A stretch of 64,000 nt of DNA, taken from contig JAFFJZ010000026.1 of NCBI GenBank assembly GCA_018340375.1, forward strand, positions 186,001 through 250,000, given 5' to 3'. A program made the position numbers and the translations under genes. Source of the DNA: Gonatopus flavifemur (taxonomy: Eukaryota > Arthropoda > Insecta > Hymenoptera > Dryinidae). Of this stretch, positions 10,371 to 21,010 are shown one piece after another. Below the pieces are notes generated by a model. The model worked only from the letters and a program-made list of their open reading frames with translations, did no database searches and was not told where the DNA came from. Within the stretch, counting starts at the first letter, position 1; each line of letters begins with the position of its first letter.

Positions 10371-12710
10371 CCTTCTCGAAAATCCTCTTCTTTTCTCCTC
10401 CTTCTACATTTATATTTTCGTTCACTGAAAAACTGTTAATGTTCTCATTAGTGACCTTATTCCCCTTTCGACTAATATTATGATCGATATTCGTTTCAGA
10501 TTCCGCTAACGTTACATTATTCAATTGAATATGTTCTTCCGAATTATCAATATTTGTATCATCTTTTCTTATGGTATTAATCTTAAGATTTTCACCTCGA
10601 TTTTCCTTCACAGTTTGCTTTTCAAACTGTCTTACTCTTTGGTTTTGACAGCCTACAGCGAAATGATGAAGTTGTAGTTACTACACGTCTTATTGTACGC
10701 CGGGCATTGTCTCTTTGCGTGATGTCTTCCGCATTTTTTGCAGTCATACGTTTCGTTTTGTCGTTGATTCCAGGTTGCCTTTGATTCCTGGTGTTTCTCT
10801 GTTCCTCTTCTCAACTGTAGACTATTTCTCGTGTTCTTCTGTTTCATATTAACAGCATCAACGAGTTGATCTTCGATGAATGTATCTTTACTTCCAGATA
10901 CCAGACCTTGACTATCTTTGGCCAACTCCGATGCTCGTTCGATCTTCAGAACATTTCCAAGCGTTATTTCTGGGTTTCTCAGGAAACGTTCTTTTGAGGA
11001 TTCATCATCTAGGCCCAGTATGATTCTCACTTTTGGAAGATTGTCACTCAATGGTCCGAACTCACACGTTCAGGTGAGCTTTCTCAGCTCGAGCACGAAA
11101 CGATCGAATCGTTCGTTGTGTAATTGTTTCCGTTGGAAAAATTCAAATTGTTCGACGACAACATTTGTCTTCAGCGAGGAATACTTTTCTAACCCTCCGA
11201 ATATTTCTTTGACTGGCTTGTCCGTTAGCTTCAGACTGTCGATCAGGGTTGTCAGGTCACATCCACAATAAATCGCCGATTTCTGATGCGCAAGTTGCCC
11301 AAAGTCGCAGAAATGATTTTTGACGCGCAAGTCGCCCAAAGTCGCAGAAATGATTTTCAACATGTGAGTCGCCTAAAGTCGTAGAAAATTATAAAAATTT
11401 CTTTTTCAAAGGTGGTCAAGTATTATATCATTTATCTTTGCTCAATATATCATTTTGTTTTTGTCTAATAAATAAGCTGAGAAAGAGAAAGATTATGGTG
11501 CGCTCGAGTGCTCTCAAAGACCAATTCTACCAACTAAATTTAAAGTTCAACCAAGGTTTAAGCCGTGAATCCTGAATTTCAATTGGCTGATTTTGGATTT
11601 AAATCTGGTTTAAGTTTTGATGAACCCAGTCGCAGAACTATGAACTTTTTGGATTGCGGTACCCACTTTCGAAAATTTCTTTTTAAATTATTTGATCAAA
11701 TAACACATAAAAATCAAGGACGTCGTTCTTTCTGCGCGTCTTGAATTGCCCTAACTTCACAGAGAAAGATTGTTCAGCTTTGACGCTGAAATCTAGAACT
11801 TGTAAAAATCGCTCGACGCTCGACGCTAGATGCTCGTATGAAATTACACCTTAACCCTTTCTGTATTGAGATTATTTAGTGTATTATCCCTGCTTCAAAA
11901 TTCTCATTAAAACCTGTATGAACCGATTCAATTCCGATGCAAATCCACGATCCTATCTCATTCACGATGAATAAAAATCAATAGGAATAAATCAGATGTG
12001 CATTTTGAATCAGATTGGTTCGGAAATATCTGAATAAACATGCCCCTGGAATAAGAAATCAGGTAGTGTTGAATAAGAATTGGATTGATAAGAAAATTCT
12101 GATGCAAAATTCGGATAGAATCCGATTAAATTTTGTAAATTGGTTTTAATAAGATCTTTTAAGCAGGAATTGTTTGGAGCATCGATATATTAGAACGCAG
12201 GGAACAAGTGTGGAGGTTTTGCACAAGTGGGAAGTGGGTTCGAAGATCGTGGCATCAATCAAACTTTTCTTCCATCAAATGGAATTTATAGGGGATATTT
12301 AGTGTATTTCAGTTGGATAATCTTAGCGAACCAATCCGATTTTCGGATTCTCTTCCTCTTCTTAGAATTTTTGGTCCTTGGAAAAATCGCCTAAAAGTCG
12401 CCGTTCAAAATAGCGAAGATCGCCCAATTTTTGAACAATCGCAGATCTGAAAATTTGGTCGCAAATTGAGTTGTCAAATCGCCCAATTGGCGATATATCG
12501 CCCAATCTGACAACCCTGCTGTCAATTACTTCATTTGCGTCGTCTCTTATCAGAGAGTGCAACACCGCTGTTTCTATGTCTGGTTTATCTATAAGCCTTT
12601 TTGTTTGCTATGACGTGGAGTTCGAATTTCCTTCTGAAAACTCTCAGCTCATCTTCCGAATTTCCTGTGGAGTTTCATTCCAGGGGAGGATTTATTATCT
12701 GTGCACTCAT
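10348..12710 (-). pseudogene. Gypsy gag with zinc knuckle, split by a hAT element
   Basis: Gag would package element RNA. The probable start is the ATG at 12710 (MSAQIINPPLE), followed by stops and frameshifts. After the hAT insertion (11244-12518) the frame resumes with SLKLTDKPVKEIFGGLEKYS and FEFFQRKQLHNERFDRFVLE, typical Gypsy capsid wording. The 132-residue piece 11051-10653 ends with a zinc knuckle, YDCKKCGRHHAKRQCPAYNK then CSNYN (last Cys changed to Tyr). A hydrophilic linker (10611-10348) follows, up to the LINE insertion. The fragments join logically only when the hAT is removed. Confidence 0.8.
11244..12518. mobile_element. 1.28 kb non-autonomous hAT-like element in gag
   Basis: Terminal inverted repeats are CAGGGTTGTCAG (left) and CTGACAACCCTG (right). 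The flanks CTGTCGAT (11236-11243) and CTGTCAAT (12519-12526) form an 8-bp target duplication with one mismatch, as expected for hAT. Subterminal repeats of GTCGCCCAAAGTCGCAGAAA occur near 11300-11390 and GATCGCCCAATTTTTG-type words near 12420-12500. No transposase is visible. Confidence 0.85.
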
Positions 12711-12957
12711 GTTCGTTAATTATTTTTAGTTACTCCAGTTCTTATTATTTTCTTACAGTTTTCACCAGGATAACACCAAACCAAGAGCGACACTTTTATT
12801 TTTGCACATGTATACGTTTAGTCAAAGACAGTTCACTGTTACTTCAGTAACACGCTCGTGCAAGTTCTTTGTGTCCTGTGATTAATACTACGTAATACTT
12901 CCCATCGCGATGATTTTACTTTAATCGTCGCAATTCTTTGAAAGATCCTCGTCGTCA

Positions 12958-13220
12958 TGTTGTGGTTTGTGTAGGACGGGTTGATGTCAATTAGATGTTA
13001 TTAATCAATACAATTTTCAGATTAGTTGAAGTTAAGACTTTTATTAGTCTTTGTCATAGTACATTACAAGTACGTGTATCACGACACAAGGTGTGACAGA
13101 GATGCGTGAGAGTCCCGTACATAGCTCTCCGGCATCAACTCAACGAGTGATTACATTTCAGAGCGTTTCCTCGCTCCCCCTTCCTTATGTCATTTCTATG
13201 ATATAGTTCGCCATATAAGA
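12958..13220 (-). repeat. 5' LTR of the Gypsy element
   Basis: Direct repeat of 4848-5110. Its outer end reads ATATAAGA where the other LTR has ATATAACA, so the terminal TG is mutated here. The next 7 bases lead straight into another element at 13227. Confidence 0.8.
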
Positions 13221-13226
13221 TACTCT

Positions 13227-14367
13227 ACACGGAAAAAAAACTAACAATATTATTGCTGAATTGACAATAAAATATTGTTGTATATCAACCCACAATAAAT
13301 ATCGTAAAAATATGACCGCCACTATTGCTGAACTCGCAACAATATTATATTGTCAACATTATTAACAATTCAAATATTCAATTTTGCAACATCATGTTGT
13401 TATATCAATAATTTATATTTACCTATTTAAAAAACATTACTTTTTGAATAAGGAAAAAAATTTCTCACCCAAATTTATCTCTACAAACATTCTATTACGA
13501 TGTGGTTTGATTCATATGTGAAGAAAAAGCGATTGTAAGTTCCAATGTTGGAAAGTTGTCTTAGCGAGATTCGAACCTGGGTCCTCCGAGTGGGAAACAA
13601 AGCGTTTATCATATCAGCAGATCTCCAGGATGACAACTGAGTACTTGAATTGCCATTTATGGTAATCTTTGTTTGTTCAAAGTTAACGATGAAAATATAT
13701 TTTATATAGACTAAAATCTTGAAAAAGTACTGTTTTTGTCCGCATTAATCAACCATCAGGACAAAATCAGTCTAAAAATGAAACAAGAGAACAAAAACCG
13801 TCCAAATTTTTCGACCCGGGAATGAATTAGGATTTGAACCACAGGAATTTTTTCAGAAACGAATGAAACTCGTCAAATTTGTTCGTTAAACTCATGTGAG
13901 GTTTGTTATTCAATCGGAAATTGGGATTGATTTTTATGTTTGTGAATTCAAGAAAAACTTCATCGAAGAAGGGTTTGTAGAAGAATGTATATCACTTGGA
14001 TATTATTTTTAACTGTCTCCTGAAGTGGATCAAAATAATCTCTAACGGGAATAATTACACCGCTTTATACGTTCAGAATATACAGCTGTTCTGACAGTAG
14101 ATAGATTTTGTTACGACAATTTCCTTGTTAATTCTGTGATACTTATTGTTTTCGCTGCTTGATATTGTTTTGTCAAATCAACAATGTTTATTGTGAGTTG
14201 GAATGACAACTCATATTGCCATTTTAACCAGTGATTTTCAGCAATACAATCCTTGTCAACGAAACAATCTGCTGTTGCTGTGCGAACAACAACTTATTGC
14301 ATAACCAGCAATGAAATGTTGACAATTCTTATATTGCTGGTTCTACCATACACATTTCTCTTCGTGT
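13227..14367. mobile_element. 1.14 kb element with ACACGGA ends and CAACAATATT-rich subterminal repeats
   Basis: Left end ACACGGAAAAAAAACTAACAA and right end TTCTCTTCGTGT are approximate inverses. Just inside are many ATTGTTG/CAACAAT words on both sides (13245-13410 and 14160-14340). The middle is AT-rich, with a tRNA-like segment at 13561-13636. No transposase. It abuts the Gypsy LTR. Confidence 0.65.
13561..13636 (-). ncRNA. tRNA-like SINE-head sequence (degenerate)
   Basis: On the minus strand the segment has an A-box-like CTGCTGATATGATAAACG and a B-box GGTTCGAATC in the right order and spacing (about 40 bp). It closely parallels 19159-19231 (GAGATTAGCTGATGTGATAG ... GGTTCAATCC). No acceptor-stem pairing or clean cloverleaf is evident, so it is a tRNA-derived repeat, not a functional tRNA. 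Confidence 0.5.
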
Positions 14368-15160
14368 ATCAAGTATAGGGCCGGCATAAGCCCCAATCCG
14401 CCAAACCTGGGCCAACGTGGATACACGCTAGGGTATTGGAATATGAACCGAATAAGTTTTGATTTGAATCACATAAGATATTACTTGATTCAAGTAAATT
14501 TCATTTTGAATGAATAAAATTGACTGCCATTCGAGTTGGTAGCGGTAGAACTCCGTTAGCCTGAATTCTGATATTCCGAATGAATTCAATTCTGAATAAG
14601 ATTTTGTTATGTATTTTCCTATCCACATACAACTAATAACATGTAGTCGTCCTTCGGAATTTTATAAAGCCGGAAGAAAGCTATCAAATGAACACTATTT
14701 TTGAGGGCAATGATACCTCGACCATCATACCATATAACTACGACTTCATCTATGCTGAACCCAGGAATAATGAGTCCATCTCCAGAAGAATTTACAATTC
14801 CATATACGTATATTCTTTTGAATCTGCTGCATGATTGGATAGGATTCATAATTTTAGGTTTTATGATGATAAGACAGAGATGTAGTCGTAGTCATATGTA
14901 CACTCTGATAACACACGAAGAATTCCTTTTCATGAACAAAAATAAAATTCTTCGAGAACTCTCTCCGAACTAATGAGTTCATGAGGAGCTCTGGAGGAGT
15001 TCAATGTTTGGAACATCAACGAGTTCTTCGTTTTGATTTCTCATTTGGTATCAAATTTGAAAATTTCCATTACTTACAAGTTTTCGAATAATAATTCTTT
15101 TCACTTCAACCTGACTTCAAGTTAGCTCTTTCAGAAATGTATCTTGTGAATAATTTGCAT
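14368..15160. other. no gene recognised
   Basis: AT-rich sequence with overlapping short frames on both strands (14428-14628, 14619-14849, 14701-14973) and no family resemblance. No inverted-repeat pair found. Confidence 0.4.
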
Positions 15161-15185
15161 TTTGAATCTGGGAATAGTGAAACAG

Positions 15186-15335
15186 AGTAGAACCTGGTTA
15201 TACTTTGAAAAATCTAGAGACGATTGTATGTTGGCAAGATACAAATTGTGTACAAAACGTGTAAAACACGCTGGTGATACAACAAACCTAATGACTGGTT
15301 CACAAAGCAAACACAATAATCACCTCGAAGGTGAT
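15186..15335 (+). pseudogene. BED-type zinc finger fragment of a hAT (ZBED-like) transposase
   Basis: Within a plus-strand frame that can start at 15162, residues 9-57 read SRTWLYFEKSRDDCMLARYK, then LCTKRVKHAGDTTNLMTGSQ, then SKHNNHLE. This is the BED finger layout (W.YF, C..C, TTNL..HL, H), but the first cysteine of the C..C pair is Tyr and the HL is GS. The following ~100 residues have no recognisable dimerisation or catalytic domain. Probably a scrap of a domesticated or dead hAT transposase. Confidence 0.6.
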
Positions 15336-15675
15336 GAAGGAAATCAAATTCATCACATTAATACCAACGAAGAAACTGAAAACAACTCTGCGATTGAAAC
15401 TATTAAGCAAGACTTCGCATCAACGATGAATATTGACAATGGAGTATCAACGTGTTCACAAAATATCATGAACAGTGATGATCAGTCATGTGAGGTGGAG
15501 GGATCATCTGAAAGAGTATGCGTCAGAATAATAATCCTTCGAATTGATTCAAGAGGTGATGTGATGTGGACGGTATTTTCTCGCGTTCTTCTGTTTTTGA
15601 ACATGCATTCATGTTTTTTAACCGAAAACCCTTATGTACATCAAGTTAACAAATCTTGAAATTATCATTATTTCC

Positions 15676-15706
15676 ATCATCATCATCATCATCATCATCG
15701 TCATGA
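15676..15706. repeat. (CAT)n microsatellite at the LINE 3' end
   Basis: About nine CAT units followed by CGTCATGAAGTG. On the minus strand it directly follows the LINE 3' end, matching the shorter ATGATGATG tail of the copy at 60250. Confidence 0.8.
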
Positions 15707-17107
15707 AGTGATAAGTCTTATGACTGGTTTGATGAAATCCTCCAACCCTGTCTATTATACGCTAACCGCTTAATTTTTGCATATCTACGACAACCCTTAT
15801 CTTGTATAATTTGCTTCATATAACTTAATCTGGATCTACCTTTCCAAGTTTTACCATTCATTCTTCCTTCCAATATTGTTTCCAATAAGCTATCATGCCT
15901 TAATGTGCGTCCTATCAGAATACTTCTTCTTTTCACGGCATCTCTCGAAAGACTTCTTTTTTCATTTACCTTCTCAAGTACTTCTCCATTTTTTACTTTC
16001 TCTATCCACTTTACTCTAAGCATCCTTCTATAACACCACATTTCAAAACCTTCAAGCCTTCGTTGGTCCGTTTTTCCAATTGTCCAAGTTTCGCAACCAT
16101 TTAATGCTGTGCTCTAAACGTAACTCTTCAAGAATTTCTTCCTTCCTGCTAACCTAATATTCTTCGAACATAGTAACTGTTTCTTTTGGTGGACAGACTG
16201 TTTTCCTTGTGCTATTCTTGCTCTTATATCTCTCTCGCTTTGAACGTTTTCTGTGATTATGCTTCCTAGATATTTAAATTCTTTGACTTGCTAAATTGTC
16301 TCTGCATCTATTCTGACTTTCGTTCTTCTTGATGTTTTCGCTGTTCTACATATCATGAAACTTTGTTTTGTCCTTATTTATATTCATGCAATATTCGTCT
16401 TGTAAGATTTTTTTCATAGTGTTGAGAGTATTCTCTAACTCAGCACTACTCGTAGCTAATATAGCTATGTCATCCGCAAATCTCAACATGCTTACATTTT
16501 CACTTTGAATCTGTAATTTCAATTGCACTTGCTCCTTCACTTCGTTCATCGCTTTCTGTATATACAAATTGAGAATCAATGGTGATAGTGAACATCCTTA
16601 TCTCACCCCTCTTTTAATTTGTGCTTCTTCTTTTTGACCCTCTATTTCTATTATTGCGGTTTGATTCTCATATGATTCATATATTATTCTCCTATCCCTG
16701 GAATTAATTCCTACCTTTTTCAAAGTCGTGAACATTTTCTCCCAATCGACATTATCGAATGCTTTTTGTATATCTACAAAACCTATATACACAGACTTTT
16801 TGGACTCTAGACTTTTCTCTACTACTGTTCTGAGTGCTAATATTGCTTCCCGCGTTCCGCTATTTCTCCTAAAACCGAACCGATCTTCTGCTAATCTATT
16901 CTCTATTTTATTCTCTATTCTCCTGTACATAATTCCCGTCAGTATTTTCGAGGCATGTGAAGTTAAACTAATCGTTCGGTAGTTCTCGCATTCGTCTGCT
17001 CCTTGTTTCTTCGGAATTGCGACAATTTTATCCTTCTGGAAATCTTTCGGTACTTCTCCTATTTCGTACATATCTCTGACCGATTCAAACAGTCCCATGT
17101 GGAAATT
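15676..17107 (-). pseudogene. non-LTR retrotransposon reverse transcriptase, copy 1
   Basis: The minus strand carries NYRTISLTSHASKI, then EDRFGFRRNSGTREAI (RT motifs), GFVDIQKAFDNVDWEKM (motif A Asp), RGVR followed by a stop where GCSLSPL would continue, then RFADDIAIL (16480, motif C FADD). The C-terminal part (16041-15718) has MWCYRRMLRVKWIEKV, TLRHDSLLETILEGRMNGK and YMKQIIQDKGCRRY. A CAT/ATG trinucleotide run at 15678-15700 is the 3' tail. It is 5' truncated at about 17107 and has stops and frameshifts near 16590 and 16330-16060. The same family occurs at 58090-60262 in opposite orientation. Confidence 0.85.
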
Positions 17108-17239
17108 GCCGGAGTTGACAAATCGCCCTGTAATGATACCGTTAACACCTTCAGCAGGTTCGTTCAAGTAAGATGAAACGGAACTCCAATCCGAAAACAC
17201 GACACACTGTAGAAAACAACACCCTCGTAGGAATGAATT

Positions 17240-17690
17240 CACAGTCGCCAGCTTATTTTATGGAGAAATAAGCAAACCTTCTCTTGGACAGTATAGGTTT
17301 GGAGAATTTATCAAACACACCTCTTATCTAATTAAACTCAATGATAGGAACTGCAAATGATTTTTTATTAAATATTAAGACTAGTATTAATATTTATCAA
17401 CATAAGTTTATTTCAAATCAAACACATATTCACTTTTGCATTATTTCACGAGATAAATATTTCAACTTTTCACTATGATTCCGTCGTCGCACCGGAGCTC
17501 TGCTCTCTACTGCGGTAAGACATTGAATGCCTAACGGCGCTAGCGGCACTCCTTATATAATACTCCCAAGCGATTACGGTAATTCTTAATTATATGTTGA
17601 TCATAAATTTTGAGCTCCATACTGGGTAGATAATACTTAATTTATCCCCCTGAGCGTGTCCTAGCAATTATATTATTAAAATGATGCAAT
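17240..17690 (-). repeat. LTR-like segment with TATA box and leader
   Basis: On the minus strand there is TTATATAAGG (17551-17560), then a GC-rich stretch and AATAAA-type words. The sequence ends in ATAAGCTGGCGACTGTGAATT near 17245, which looks like an LTR end followed by a primer-binding-site region as in Gypsy elements. No partner LTR is seen and the left border is uncertain. The LINE above begins shortly downstream. Confidence 0.4.
17551..17560 (-). promoter_or_regulatory. TATA box of the LTR-like segment
   Basis: TTATATAAGG on the minus strand with a GC-rich, initiator-like region 25-40 bp downstream. Position within the presumed LTR fits a U3 promoter; no transcript evidence. Confidence 0.4.
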
Positions 17691-17744
17691 TTAAACAATT
17701 TCAAATTTTTTGACATATGATACCGTGTATCAGATGTTGATTGT

Positions 17745-19080
17745 GACTACTACATGCGAAAATAAGTATACCTGTGAACGGTCCGTGCACAGCCCAGTAC
17801 TGGGAAGGTTGTATTTGCCAGACTTCGGCGAAAACAACTGTTCCTGTTCAGGCCCATCACTGTTTTTCAACTGGCTGTACATGTTCAACGGAGTTGAGAC
17901 GGTATTGGTTGGCGTGGGCAGACAGTGTTGGGCCAGTAATGAATCAATACTGGCCGGAAAATACACGGATCGTAGTGTAACGGAGCCGCGCCAGTACTGA
18001 GCCAGAGTTGGGATGACCATTTAATATATCCAATAGGCGATCGAGTGTCAGGATCGGTAGGGCAATGGCTAACTACAAAATCGGTAGTCGAACTACGTTA
18101 AAATTATGTCCATGGAAATCCGGCTGTTATGGTAAACCAAAGCGGCGCCAGTACTGAGCCAGAGTGCGGATTACTATTTCATAGATTTGATAGCCGACTA
18201 TATGCCAGTATCAATATGGCACTGGCTGACTACAAAATCGATGTTGTATTGTCGTTAAAATCAATTCATTATGACAAATGGCGTGGTACTGGCGAGGTTG
18301 TATTTACCAAAGTTCGGTAAAAACAACTGTGCCTGTTCAGAATCATTACCGTTTTTCAACTGTCGCCGAACATTCGCAAAATTTCAACCGATATTGGCTC
18401 GCGCGGACAGACGGTATAGGGTCAGTATCGAATGAATACTGTCTGGACAATACCCAGGATTTCGAGAAACGGTACCACGCCAGTATTCAGCCAGAGTCAG
18501 TATTATCATTCCATATGTACAACAGACGGCAATATGCCAGTAATGATATGACTCTGGCTGACTACGAAATCGATGTTGTATTGTCATTAAAATCAATCCA
18601 TTATGACAAATGACGTGGTACTGGCGAGGTTGTATTTTCCAAAGTTCGGCAAAAACAACTGTGCCTGTTCAGAATCATTACCGTTTTTCAACTGTCGCCG
18701 AACATTCGCAAAATTTCAACCGGTATTGGCTCGCGCGGACAGTAATGATATGACTCTGGCTGACTACGAAATCGATAATCGATTGATGTTGCAATTATGA
18801 TCTTGGCAACTCGGCTGTTGTGGTCAGCCGGAGTCACGCCAGTATTGAGCCAGAGTTGGTATTGTGATTCAATATGTTCGATAGACGACATGGTACCAGT
18901 ATTGGTGGGACTCTGGTTGACTACGGAATCGGTAGTCGATTGACATTAAAATCACGATCTTGGGAACTTGATTTTTGTAGTGAGCCGGAGTCGCGCCAGT
19001 ATCAAGACAGAGTTGGTATGATCATTCAATACTTTCGATAGAGAACAATGAATCAGTATTGGTAGAATCTCGTTTCACTA
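17745..19080. repeat. degenerate tandem array with CCAGTACTGG words
   Basis: A unit of about 334 bp repeats. The block GTGGTACTGGCGAGGTTGTA to GCTCGCGCGGACAG appears at 18281-18412 and again at 18615-18742, with an older copy near 17800-17925. Each unit also carries GCCAGTACTGAGCCAGAGT-like and TGACTACGAAATCG words. Frames inside (17710-18000, 18278-18613) are shadows of the repeat. Related words resume at 20650-21010, after the mariner. Confidence 0.7.
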
Positions 19081-19158
19081 CGGAGTAGTGAGTGATGGTA
19101 AATTGCGTGACTTCGAGGGAATTGGTGCAATAAGAGGGAATTTAAGTGGTCCGTTGTC

Positions 19159-19231
19159 AACTCGGAGATTAGCTGATGTGATAGAGACTCTGTTTCTCAC
19201 TCGCAGATCCCGGGTTCAATCCCCGCCCAGT
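19159..19231 (+). ncRNA. tRNA-like SINE-head sequence
   Basis: A-box-like TAGCTGATGTGATAGAG (19170-19186) and B-box GGTTCAATCCC (19213-19223) are spaced as in a tRNA gene. Flanking stems do not pair well, so this is a tRNA-derived repeat. It shares wording with 13561-13636, suggesting one SINE family. Confidence 0.55.
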
Positions 19232-19325
19232 GAACTTTCATGAAACCACTTCCAAAGCGTCTTTCTCAGATAACGGCGATGAGAAAAATAGATTCACAAA
19301 GTTTTGAAAGTTCAAATTCGATATA

Positions 19326-20618
19326 CGAGGGTGGATTGATAAGTTTCCGGCCTGACCAAGAGATGGCGCCACTAGGCCTACCTTGAGGTGGCGTTCTATA
19401 GTACCACCCTTAGATAGCTTGTAGCTATAGTTTCAGTCCGATCGCCATGTTAGTTTATTTTTGAGAGCACGCTGACCAAGATGCCTCTGTGTTTTTCGTA
19501 AAAATGGAAAAGCTGGAAAATCGTGCTGTCATCAAATACTTTTATTTGAAGGGGTTAACGCCGAAGGAAATTGAAGAAGAGATGGACTCAACACTGGGGA
19601 CATCCTCCCCATCATATTCAACCGTTAAGCAGTGGGTTTCCGAGTTTAAAAAGAGTCGTGTGAGCACCTCTGATGAGCCTCGCTCAGGACGCCCCATTGA
19701 GGTCACAACTCCAGATATGATCGAAAAAATCCATCAAATAGTGCTGAAAGATCGCAGATTAAAAGTTCGTGAGATAGCTGAGACCTGTAAGATGTCATAT
19801 GAACGTGTACAAAATATTTTGCACCAACATTTGTATATGGAAAAGCTCTGTGCAAGATGGGTGCCGCGTTTGCTAACAGTCGACCAAAAATTGATTCGAA
19901 AGAACATTTCTACCGCCAATTTGGCGTTGTATAAGCGTAATCCAAGCGAATTTTTGCGTCGATTCGTAACCGTTGACGAAACTTGGGTCCACCACTACAC
20001 TCCTGAAACCAAAGAACAGTCTAAACAGTGGATTGGACCAGGGGAACCAACTCCAAAGAAGGCAAAAACAATTTTTTCGCTGAACAAGGTTATGGCTACT
20101 GTTTTTTGGGATGCAAGAGGTATTATATACATTGATTACCTTGAAAAGGGTAAAACTATCACTGGTCAATACTACGCAGACTTATTGCAACGTTTGAGCC
20201 ACGAAGTGAAAATTAAACGACCTCATCTGGCGAAGAAAAAAATCTTGTTTCATCACGATAACGCACCAGCGCACACGTCAATCGTTGCGATGGCTAAAAT
20301 CAACGATCTGAAGTTTGAATTAATGCCGCACCCTCCCTACTCTCCAGACCTAGCCCCGAGTGACTATTATCTGTTTCCTAACCTCAAAAAATGGCTTGGC
20401 GGTAAGAGATTTGCGGACAATGAAGAAGTAATCGAAGCTGTGAATGGGTATTTTGAGGAGATTGACGAATCAGTCTATAGAGATGGCATTACTAGACTAG
20501 AACACCGCTATGAGAAATGTATCAGCCTTGGAGGAGATTATGTTGAGAAATAAAAAAAAAAAAATTCTTAAAAACGTTGTTTTTCTTGGTCAGGCCGGAA
20601 ACTTATCAATCCACCCTC
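19326..20618 (+). mobile_element. mariner element, irritans-type, apparently complete
   Basis: Inverted ends CGAGGGTGGATTGATAAGTT and AACTTATCAATCCACCCTCG are exact over at least 35 bp (to CTTGGTCAGGCCGGAAA...). TA flanks both sides (19324-19325, 20619-20620), the Tc1/mariner target duplication. Length 1293 bp is normal for mariner. It interrupts an older repeat region and looks young compared with its surroundings. Confidence 0.93.
19504..20553 (+). CDS. mariner transposase, uninterrupted
   Basis: Cut-and-paste DDD transposase that would bind the flanking inverted ends and insert at TA. I prefer the ATG at 19504 (MEKLENRAVIKYFYLKG), which matches where irritans mariners start; an in-frame ATG at 19489 adds five residues. 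Order: N-terminal paired-type helix-turn-helix (about residues 5-115, with SGRPIEVTTPD), linker WVPRLLTVDQK, then the catalytic domain with VDETWVHHYTPE, HHDNAPAHTS and SPDLAPSDYYLFPNLKK. There are exactly 34 residues between second and third Asp. About 349 residues, full length, no stop or frameshift. It could be active; nothing in the sequence proves expression. Confidence 0.92.
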   Translation: MEKLENRAVIKYFYLKGLTPKEIEEEMDSTLGTSSPSYSTVKQWVSEFKKSRVSTSDEPRSGRPIEVTTPDMIEKIHQIVLKDRRLKVREIAETCKMSYERVQNILHQHLYMEKLCARWVPRLLTVDQKLIRKNISTANLALYKRNPSEFLRRFVTVDETWVHHYTPETKEQSKQWIGPGEPTPKKAKTIFSLNKVMATVFWDARGIIYIDYLEKGKTITGQYYADLLQRLSHEVKIKRPHLAKKKILFHHDNAPAHTSIVAMAKINDLKFELMPHPPYSPDLAPSDYYLFPNLKKWLGGKRFADNEEVIEAVNGYFEEIDESVYRDGITRLEHRYEKCISLGGDYVEK

Positions 20619-20649
20619 GTATTTTCTTTTTTTCACTTGAAATATAACT

Positions 20650-21010
20650 CCGGGGAGCTATAATTACCAGCACTGTGCCAGTACTGGGTCGGGTCTGAAT
20701 TCCTACGTAGGATGTATTATTTTGACCCTTTACCACTTCTCATCCAGTACTGGCCGAACAACTGATTCTGTTGCAATGCCAGAGTTCCACCATAGTAGGC
20801 ACACACCAAATATCGCTACTGACGTGGTGGTAAATGTTTTACTGGCCCTTATGTAAAATGATGTTATCATTCCGACTCCTTGCCAGTTCCGTCCAAACCA
20901 CTGGCCCCATAAGGGCAAGGTTGGATTTGCCAGTACTGGCAACTCTGGCAACAGCACCGCGCCAGCAGCGGCCCGTGTGTACATTTCCACATGGGAATTG
21001 TTCTGCTGTA
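20650..21010. repeat. CCAGTACTGG-type repeat, right-hand part
   Basis: GCCAGTACTGGGTCGGG, CATCCAGTACTGGCCG, GGTTGGATTTGCCAGTACTG and related words recur. They match the vocabulary of 17745-19080 (GGTTGTATTTGCCAG). No coding sequence. Confidence 0.5.

Larger units (their letters stand above)
4848..13220 (-). mobile_element. degenerate Gypsy-type LTR retrotransposon with nested insertions
   Basis: Read on the minus strand the order is 5' LTR (12958-13220), gag (from 12710), zinc knuckle, a gag-pol linker, integrase (6975-5206), polypurine tract (5111-5131) and 3' LTR (4848-5110). Gag-before-integrase order, the H2C2/DDE integrase and the PPT abutting the LTR fit the Gypsy superfamily. Protease, reverse transcriptase and RNase H are not recognisable. 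A hAT, a LINE, a deleted mariner and two MITEs interrupt it, and the coding parts hold stops and frameshifts, so it is dead. Confidence 0.85.

Noticed and set aside
4848..13220. An infectious (errantivirus-like) envelope gene in the Gypsy element
   Set aside because: No frame lies between integrase and the 3' LTR apart from the integrase tail; nothing envelope-like was seen.
18278..18613. 111-residue plus-strand frame in the tandem array
   Set aside because: It spans repeat units and a neighbouring unit breaks it; no domain.
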